Assembly (NCBI RefSeq): GCF_910596095.1
Contig: NC_056548.1
Span: forward strand, 16,392,651 to 16,456,650
DNA length: 64,000 nucleotides
From: Thunnus maccoyii
Lineage: Eukaryota > Chordata > Actinopteri > Scombriformes > Scombridae
Direction of reading: 5' to 3'
Every line of letters begins with the position of its first letter. Position 1 is the first letter of the stretch. The notes beneath the pieces were generated by a model. The model ran no database searches. It had not been told where the DNA came from and saw only the letters and a list, made by a program, of their open reading frames with translations. Made by a program: the position numbers and the translations under genes. Below are positions 51,128 through 64,000 of the stretch, one piece after another.

Positions 51128-54100
51128 ATGGAGTTCAGCTTTGTCTCCGCTCTGTGGTGTTTTATTCCTCTTTACTTTTTCATCCACCTCCTGTGTTTCA
51201 TCTTCGCGGATGCTGACTTCACTCTGTTGCGGGCAAGTCTGTTAGGAAGCAGGCCAGGTGAGTTATGAAGCTGCACCTGTCCTCGTGTCTTCATTATTGT
51301 GTCCCGTTTCTTATTTATTATATAAATGCGTCATGACAAGACGGGGACTGTCCGTCAACGTCAACCCCCAACGACCCCGCTGAGCACACTATATATGGAA
51401 GGACAGTGTGACTTAAACAATACATTCATTATCATAATTAGCTTTTCACGTTTGATCTATGACTGTAACTCACATGGTGCCCCTTTGAGCTCCATAAGGG
51501 TCAAACAAACAGGCCAGCAAAATAATTGGTTCACCCCAAATACCCTTACTGAACTGTACACTCGGTCAGTGATCAGGAAGGTCACTCTGATCAAGCAGGA
51601 CCCCTCTCACCCCCTCCACCAATCCTTCCTGTTACTGTCATCAGGTCGACGCTGCAACTAGCCCGGAAAAACATCTACAGAAAATCTTTTATTCCCTCTG
51701 CGATCATCACCCTGAACAAACTAAAATAGGCACTGGACTTTGTCCTGTTTAATGTTGTCCTTGCCAATTGAAATTATGACTGTAGTATGTGTTTTTAAAT
51801 GTGTTTTAAATGTGTATTGTTGAGCCTTGTCAAAGGGAAATTACTGTTACTTTGTGACAGTAAATGATCTTATCTCATCTCCCCTTGAAAGTAAGAGATC
51901 TGCTGCAGACATGTATTAAGACTTATAAAAATACTCTGCTTGGAATAATCATGTGTGTCTGTAAAGGTTTTTCAACAAAAAAGTATAATTACCACTTTAA
52001 AATCCTCCTCTCCCTCATTAAAAAAAAATCCAGAATCTGTAAATATGTAAATATTGTTCATCTCAAAAGTTTAACTGCTGGACACAAGATGTCTCCTGCT
52101 TCACTGTAAAGTCTATTCTCAGTGTTTGTGCACTGGAGCCTTCAAGTTTCTACATCACACTTGAGTAAATTGAATTTTAGACAAAGATTGGCTCTAAACT
52201 AGTTGTGATGTCACAAATCATGCTTGTAGATCTGCCTCTAAAAATCTGATTTTCAATAAGTGCAGACATCCAACTGTAGGAACAAGAAGAAAAACACATT
52301 TTTGAGTGGAGGGGGACTTTAACATTCCAGTTGAAGTGACAATGCCACAATAAAAACTCTGTTATAAGTGCAAGCCCTGAATGCCAACTTACATTTAAGT
52401 AAAAGTACAAATATGTTATACGGGATGGTCCATGTCAGACTGTACATTATTACTGCAATTAATGTGCAAGCAGCATGTTGGTCACAGTGGGGCTAATTCA
52501 AACTATTTTATAGACTGTTGGTTAGTTTAATCTATAGGAATGCATCATATTTTATTATATGAACACTATGAACACTTGTTTGGTATATAAAATCTTAATT
52601 AGTAACTATAGCTGTCAAAGAGGTATAAAGTAGCAAAACAGTTAAAGTACTTCCCACATAGGTGTTTTCAGTTATTGTGGCTGATCAGACCCCTGCTCAG
52701 GTTTATGTGGGCGGATCTATACTGGAATTACATGACGTCACCAATCTCAGGGAGTAAATTGTCCCACCCTGATAAGTTCAACAAAACTGGAAAAAACAGA
52801 AAAGTGAGACAGGGGTCAATCATGTACAGTCTGTCCACACCCACACAGTCCTGAGAAATGGCTTAAACAGGCAAAACGAGTGGGTGTACTGTGGGTACGT
52901 AGAGGCTTTAAGTACATTACTTAAGAAAATGTACAAAGTTGTTTTCCACATCTGTCAAGGACAAGAAACAGGGATGAACATTAGTCAAAAAAACCCACTT
53001 AGCTTTTTGTTTTATGGAGCCCCATGCATCAAAAACAATTTTAATTTGCTTTGAATTAATAAACCGTTGTGTTGTAAGTCAGGGGATAGCAAAAAACATG
53101 TCAACAGTCATCCTCATACAGCATATATTCAAACCTTTCTCATTTCCGTGGAGTGAATAATGTAAGAAAATAAATATTGTTCATTTTCGGAGCACCTGAT
53201 GTACAATAGAGAAGTCTCAAACCCGGCATATGATATATGAAGTGTTGACAGTTGTTTTTTTGTTAACCAGAGGCCAAGCTGAAAGGGCTGGTGGCATGGG
53301 TAACTGGAGCCTCCAGTGGTATCGGAGAGGAGCTGGCCTACCAGATGGCGAGGTGTGGGTCACGTCTCATCCTGTCTGCTCGCCGTGAGGATGAGCTGAA
53401 CAGGGTGAAACGTTCGTGTTTGGGTGAGAGAAAGGTTTTACTTATTTGCAAGTTAATGTATAGTAACCGTTATGTAATGCTGTATACAGTGTAATTCAGC
53501 TGTAACACTGCAGTATTACACAGTACTAACATTTTTAAAACGTTGCCATAGGAATGAGTGATTTTTTTCTTCCTTGCAGCCAGTCATCCTTCTCAAACCA
53601 CCAATAAATATCCTAGCAGTTTCCATACTTCACTTGAGTTTGTATAGTTTTCAGTCAGTCTCACTCACTTGTGACCGACTGAATTCTTTTCATCGTTTAT
53701 ACTTCAAGAGTGCTCCAACCTCCGAGACGAGGATATTCTTGTACTTCCTCTTGATTTGTTGGAGAGGGCGTCCCATGAGGCAAAAACAAAAGCTGCAATC
53801 AAGCACTTTGGACATGTAAGACCCCTGCTATTACTCATTTTTAATACCGTCTTTTTTCATCATTTCTTTCATTTATTTTTTTATTGAAAACTAAATCAGA
53901 ATATTTTTACTTACTGGTTTCTAGTTACATAGTGGACATACTCTTTATACTTTATTGTTGTATGGGTCTCTTTTCATGCTACTGTGTGTGAATTGAACTA
54001 TGCTCAAACTATTCAGTCAATGCATTGTTAATAAAAAATAAATTATAATCTAAATCATGTTATTTTCTAATTCTCTGCTCCACTTTTTAATGCTATTACA

Positions 54101-57100
54101 GATTGATATCCTGATCAACAACGGCGGCCGAAGCCAGCGCTCTTTGTGCTTGGAGACTAGTGTTGAGGTGTACGAGGCCTTGATGGAGCTCAACTTTCTG
54201 GGTACGGTCTCAATCACCAAGCAGGTACTGCCTCACATGACACAGCGAGGCACCGGGAGCATTGTGACTGTCAGCAGTGTTGTTGGCATCGCTGGGGCTC
54301 CCCTGTCCACAGGATACTCTGCCAGCAAACATGCTCTTCAGGTAAAGACAGCGGTCGTTTGGACCTGAGGCACAATAGTCACATAACTTTGTGTTTTCCT
54401 ATAGTTTTCTCTCTGATTTATTTTTTGTGCATGGATGCATTTCATTTACTAAATATCAGCTTGTGTAGAGTGTGCATAGTTGTTCTGCGTGTTTTGTTGT
54501 ACACAGTAGTACAGAGGAGCAGGCCTGGTTCCTCTAGATCTCTCTATTCGGCCTATATAATGAATAAATACCTTTACAAGTGATTACTTGCCTGGGCTCG
54601 TGTACATCCAGTTGCTGATAGTTACTGTATTGTCCACAGGGATTCTTTAATTCCCTGCGGACTGAGCTGACTGATTATCCAAAAATACTCATCAGCACCG
54701 TGTGTCCAGGGCCCGTGCAATCACAGATAGTCCACAATGCCTTCACAGAGGAGCTGAACAAGGTAATGCTTTGTTTTTTTTTGAGAGAGCAGTTGTGTCA
54801 GTAGTTTGGTAATATTAACCTCCTTTTCTTCTATTACCTAAGCCTGTGGCCGTAGCTGGTAGCCAGGAGTACAAGATGTCAACAAGCCGCTGTGTGCATT
54901 TAATGCTGGTGGGAATTGCCAACGGTGTCAAGGAAATGTGGATTGCACAGCAGCCCTTCCTCCTCTTTTACTACGCCTGGCAGTACACGCCCACATTCGC
55001 CTGGTTCATCTCAAACGTGTTGGGCAGGAAGAGAGTGAAGAATTTCAAAGCCGGTTTGGTAGGTATATAACATCCTGATAAGAAATCTATGTGTACCTTT
55101 TAAACCTAACCATAGGCAAGTTGTTTGACATTAGTTTCCCTGGTTTAGAAAATAAACGTGTGTGTTTTTTATCCAATACATCACTAATAATATGGCAGTA
55201 AGTGACAAAACCACATAAATCAGTGTATACTTACTGCGTGGCTGTTAGTCTTTATGAGTTGGTAAAACTCAAGATACACTCATCTTAGGTTAACCTGTTT
55301 TAACTGTTACATCATCTCACACCAAAAGCTTTATCAGCACCAGTAAGCACATTTGTTATAAATGTATGTAGATATGCAGGGTGTGTTTTTTTTTTTTTTT
55401 TTTTTTTTTGTCCAACAGAGGACCACCTGAAATGAATTGACTTACTTATCCTCCACCTCACCCTCAGGCCAGTTCTGTGTGCACATACTGGCACTAACGA
55501 GGACTAACAGGTGGTTTAAATGGATCTTGTCATGTATAAGTTGGGTGGAGCGATGTTTGGAGTTCAAACGTTATCTGTGGGGTTTTTAACCTCTAGTAGA
55601 GTGAGGGAGTGGGTCTCCACTTTGTTTGCGTCATGCACGTGGGTGACAGTCCTACCAATCGTTTTCGCACTATTCTACCGTAATGTGCCGAGAAACACAG
55701 CAATGCACCAACAAAGGCAGAGAAGAAGAAGACTGCAATGGATGTAAACAATACAGGATTTAAAATACTTTTAAAAAATCTGTTTTGCAAATGTTTTATG
55801 AGGAAGGAAATGGACTCAACACATTTGTATATCACATGGATACACACAATGAGTTTTGGTGAGTAACTGTAGATGTAAACTTTTGTTTACAAGAAAACTC
55901 ACACAGGGCACCTTTGAGTATATAGAGGTCACTTAACTCCTTAAACCAGGACCCCAAAACTGAAGCAGCTAAATTGAATTCATCCATCATTAATTTATTA
56001 TTAATACCCATGCTTTTCCTGCTATGACATGTCAAAATGTCTTCTGTAAATGATAAATGAGCTGCATTTATATAAAGCCTTTCTAGTCTTCCGACCACTC
56101 AAAGCACTTTACATACATGCTGACATTCATCCCTTCAAACACACATTCATACACTGATGGTAGAGCCTGCCATGCAAGGTGCCAACCTGCTCATCAGGAG
56201 TTCAAATGCTTCTTCTCACACAATAATGGCACAGCCTTCAGGAACAATTTGGGGTTCAGTATCTTGCCCAAGGACACTTTGACATGCAAACCGGAGGAGC
56301 CGGGAATTAAACTGCCGATCTTTTGATTAGTGGACGACCCACTCTACCTCCTGAGCCACGCCACCTCTTTCACAGACTATGCACACTCACAACGACCTAC
56401 AAAGAGTTTTAATCAGCCAAAACTGCTAAAAACACCCTTTGTGTAGGTGTGTAAGGACGTTAATAAGATATCCTTTACTTCTCTACTGCTACGGAATTCT
56501 TTCCTTGACGCCCAGATGTAAACTCAGTTGAGATTCAGATGAAAGGTCTCAGTTAACACAGAACTCATCAAAAAGTGCTTACATGTGAAAGGGTCTGTTT
56601 CTGTATGTTTGGCATTGCTGTTGCATTCTCTATGGTTGACCTTGCTCTATTAGAACTGGGAATGAGGGATTCTCACTGTGTGAGCGGTCTGAAAATACTT
56701 GATTAAGGCACTACATGGCAGACACTATGCAGAGCTGTCTCTTATCAGCTGGGGGGCCTCAGCTGTTACTGACCTTGCTTGAGTCTAATAAGAAGAAGGC
56801 GGTGGCCAGGGTATGACAGTGAGCATGACTACTTCCCCATGGGCCTGACTGACTGACTGACTGACTGACTGACCAGTGTGTCTGGTGGCCTCTGCTGGAC
56901 AGTGACAGCTGAGGGCCATGCAGAAAGGTCATGTTCCAACTGGCCAGACAACGGAGCGTCACATGCTTATGCTTTAGTAAGGTCTGTGATGTAGCCTTTT
57001 GAGACAAAAATAAAAAAGAACCTGCTGTCTGGAGCCTTTACAACTTAAAGTCTTAACAGTGAAGTCCCTGCAGTTAAAGCAATGTCAGGGCCAAGCTTGT

Positions 57101-57276
57101 GATCACAACACAATTACTCCAAATTTCACTGGGATGCACTATACTAAGATGCTTGAATGAAAATTGCAAAATTTTGATTTCATTCACATAACTTCAACAT
57201 CATCAGTGCTAAAAGCAAACTTTTTCTTTTGCAGGATGCAGACTCTGCGTACTTCACGAAGCCCAAGACCTCCTGA
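51128..57276 (+). CDS. dhrs7: Dehydrogenase/reductase SDR family member 7
   Basis: Membrane-associated NAD(P)-dependent short-chain dehydrogenase of the endoplasmic reticulum; family members reduce retinal, steroid and xenobiotic carbonyls. Coding exons are 51128-51257, 53271-53423, 53709-53815, 54102-54341, 54640-54762, 54843-55058 and 57235-57276. They total 1011 nt, or 336 aa, against about 339 in human. All introns are GT-AG and frame is kept. The start ATG sits in AACAATGG. Residues 1-27 form a hydrophobic N-terminal anchor or signal. The cofactor motif TGASSGIG is at 55-62, NNGG at 136-139, the catalytic Asn at 161, Ser at 189, and the Tyr/Lys pair of YSASK at 202 and 206. PGPVQS follows the active site. 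A second hydrophobic/aromatic region (QQPFLLFYYAWQYTPTFAWF) lies near the C-terminus. Intron 1 holds LINE and other repeat fragments, and intron 6 a SINE. Confidence 0.95.
51320..51890 (+). mobile_element. LINE 3' fragment in dhrs7 intron 1
   Basis: The end of a LINE ORF2 is visible. LLSSGRRCN at about 51632-51658 is followed, after a stop, by RKNIYRKSFIPSAI-like text. That is the S-GRR-...-K-SFIP-AI wording at the end of many fish LINE polyproteins. The 3' end has a short ATCTTATCTCATCTC tail near 51868-51882. It is 5'-truncated and inactive. Confidence 0.65.
52030..52330 (-). repeat. Local interspersed repeat, copy 3 (inverted)
   Basis: The reverse complement of the 48803 and 49793 copies. 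It includes CTGGACACAAGATGTCTCCT at 52078-52097 and GGCTCTAAACTAGTTGTGAT then GTCAC at 52188-52212. It lies in dhrs7 intron 1. Confidence 0.65.
52395..52660. repeat. Second copy of the 'AAGTAAAAGTACAAAT' interspersed repeat
   Basis: It includes TTTAAGTAAAAGTACAAATA near 52393-52412 and TAGTTTAATCTATAGGAATG followed by CATCATATTTTAT near 52524-52556. The latter parallels the copy at 7305-7345. The copy is degenerate and its class is unknown. Confidence 0.5.
55386..55409. repeat. Poly-T run
   Basis: An uninterrupted T run of about 24 nt in dhrs7 intron 6. It may be the reverse-complemented A tail of a retrotransposed sequence, but no adjoining element was recognised with confidence. Confidence 0.7.
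55490..55920. repeat. Degenerate MITE-like repeat in dhrs7 intron 6
   Basis: The right part (GTAAACTTTTGTTTACAAGA, then AAACTCACACAGGGCACCTT) has the wording of a common percomorph MITE whose ends read AGGTGCCCTGTG...AGTTTTC. The left end is not preserved and no TTAA duplication is seen. The 75-aa open frame inside has no protein signature. Confidence 0.45.
56051..56366 (-). mobile_element. tRNA-derived SINE (minus orientation)
   Basis: Read on the minus strand, it begins GGTGGCGTGGCTCAGGAGGT (A-box-like TGGCTCAGGAGG). It continues through AGAGTGGGTCGTCCACTAAT to a degenerate B box (GGCAGTTTAATTCCCGG), then a conserved body (TTGGGCAAGATACTGAACCC). It ends with AAAGTGCTTTGAGTGGTCGG and a tail near GCAGCTCATTTATCATTTAC. 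This arrangement matches a SINE that I recall as abundant in percomorph fish. It lies in dhrs7 intron 6, antisense to dhrs7. Confidence 0.8.
56846..56873. repeat. (TGAC)n microsatellite
   Basis: Seven tandem TGAC units within dhrs7 intron 6. Confidence 0.9.
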
Positions 57277-57588
57277 AGAGGAAAGACTTAAGTTGCATGT
57301 TGACCTGGATAGTCATATGGGTCTCCTGCAGAATTAACTTTGTCTTTGCTCCCATCTATAAGGAAAATATTTAAGGGCTTAAATGCTGTGAGAGCTCAGA
57401 GTTCTGCTCACAGGGCTTGACAAAAATGGGTACCTTTCAGTTTTCACCTTTTTAACATTTCTCTCTAAGACATATTTTGAATACAGAACAGTGCTTTCAT
57501 CTCAAAATATTAAAGAATGTGCTTGTTAATGTTATTTTTGTAAGTTTTTTTTTTAATGTGGCATAGAGCACTAACCACTTGTATGCCT

Positions 57589-57594
57589 AATAAA
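57589..57594 (+). terminator. dhrs7 polyadenylation signal
   Basis: AATAAA sits 313 bp after the dhrs7 stop codon, giving a short 3' UTR that probably ends near 57605-57620. It is the first good signal downstream of the stop. Confidence 0.75.
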
Positions 57595-57649
57595 ATTCAA
57601 TTTCAATCAAATTTCTGCCCTGGCAAGTTTGTTTAATGAAATGTACAAG

Positions 57650-58473
57650 AAAACTGCTTTTGCCAAGCTATTTTATTATAAGTATATACAGATACACATA
57701 TAAAAATTAACAATATATACAAGAGACTATGGACAAATTCATCAAACTTTTCATTCTAAATTGTAAACAAGTGAATTGTAAACAAAACAATAGCACTAAA
57801 CACCTTACACATACAGCAAGACATACCCAAGGCACATCCTCGATATCTTAACAAAACATTTAAATTTCTTGTCCCTTTTTAGTGGACATGGAGGGGTGGT
57901 CACCTGAAAATTGTGACATCTAAAAAGTACAATAAAACCAGAGGTATTCAGCAGGTGGGTCCTACAGGGGAGGTGGGCAAATGTATTCACTTCTTTTTTA
58001 AGCACAAACATTAATAAGCAAACCACAAAACGTATGTGCTTCTGTGGAAACCAATCTGGTTAATTCTGCTTAAAAGATCCAAAAAAGGAAATGTATTTTC
58101 TTGAATGTGCTGTTCTAGGAAGTAGACCATGTTGTCAGTTAGAGTCTGTTAATAGAATTTTGCAACTTGTTCCAGGGAACAGTGGTGATGCCACTGCTTC
58201 TTCCTCTATGGTGCAGGACCAAAGCACCAAAAAGTCAAAATGTGGAAAACAAAGTAGGTTTCCATAGACATTACTCCTGAACTTGTGTTTTCGCAGTTTC
58301 AAAAGTAAAACTCCCAAACTTTTGAAACTGAAAACTTTTCTTGACTTTGCTATAGTGTCCACGTGGATTTCCTAACAACCATTAACCTTGGAAATGGACA
58401 TTTTGCTGCGGACTGAAAAGCATCGTCCTCCCTCTCAAGAGTTATGTTCAGCAGAAAAGGCAGAAACCAAAGG
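57650..58473 (-). other. pcnx4 3' UTR
   Basis: Minus-strand DNA between the pcnx4 stop codon (58476-58474) and the polyadenylation signal at 57677-57672. AT-rich, with no other gene recognised. Confidence 0.6.
57672..57677 (-). terminator. pcnx4 polyadenylation signal
   Basis: TTTATT on the plus strand is AATAAA on the minus strand, about 800 bp after the pcnx4 stop. The predicted cleavage near 57650 leaves only a few tens of bp to the dhrs7 3' end. Confidence 0.6.

Positions 58474-64000
<5,527 letters not shown>

Overview
The window looks like vertebrate nuclear DNA, most likely from a ray-finned fish and probably a percomorph. The genes have many small exons with GT-AG introns, and gene density is low (four recognisable genes in 64 kb). 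The background is AT-rich with many microsatellites. Repeat families that I associate with teleosts are present: a Tc1-type transposon, TTAA-flanked MITEs, LINE 3' ends and a tRNA-derived SINE. I cannot name the species.

Gene layout from left to right is six6 (minus strand, 5' part only, 1-543), a gene-poor interval of about 32 kb, ppm1a (minus, coding exons 37399-47082, 5' UTR exon ending at 48052), dhrs7 (plus, 51128-57276) and pcnx4 (minus, 58474 to beyond 64000). As I recall it, this is the order and relative orientation of the human chromosome 14 block PCNX4-DHRS7-PPM1A-SIX6. The window is therefore a conserved syntenic block read in reverse. I do not see the human neighbour SIX6OS1/C14orf39 between ppm1a and six6.

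Region by region. 1-1100: six6 exon 1 with its 5' leader and candidate CCAAT promoter. 1100-32170: upstream DNA of six6 with microsatellites, non-repetitive CpG-retaining blocks that are candidate enhancers, and several mobile-element remnants. The most structured remnant spans about 8440-11930. It has a 132-bp higher-order tandem repeat, a TTAA MITE, exon-like blocks and a perfect 28-bp inverted repeat. 32170-48460: ppm1a with a long candidate 3' UTR, an intronic broken Tc1 element and two MITEs. 48460-51100: divergent interval between ppm1a and dhrs7, with a large compound microsatellite and copies of a local repeat. 51128-57615: dhrs7, seven coding exons. 57650-64000: the C-terminal portion of pcnx4, ending tail-to-tail with dhrs7 about 60-80 bp away.

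The four genes do not form a pathway. Six6 is an eye/pituitary transcription factor, Ppm1a a Mg/Mn-dependent Ser/Thr phosphatase, Dhrs7 a membrane-associated short-chain dehydrogenase, and Pcnx4 a multi-pass pecanex membrane protein. Their linkage is most simply explained by old synteny, possibly held by long-range six6 regulatory DNA. I found no clear new biological system. The best candidate for something undescribed is the spliced-looking unit inside the CAGTAA-repeat segment at 9.3-11.9 kb.
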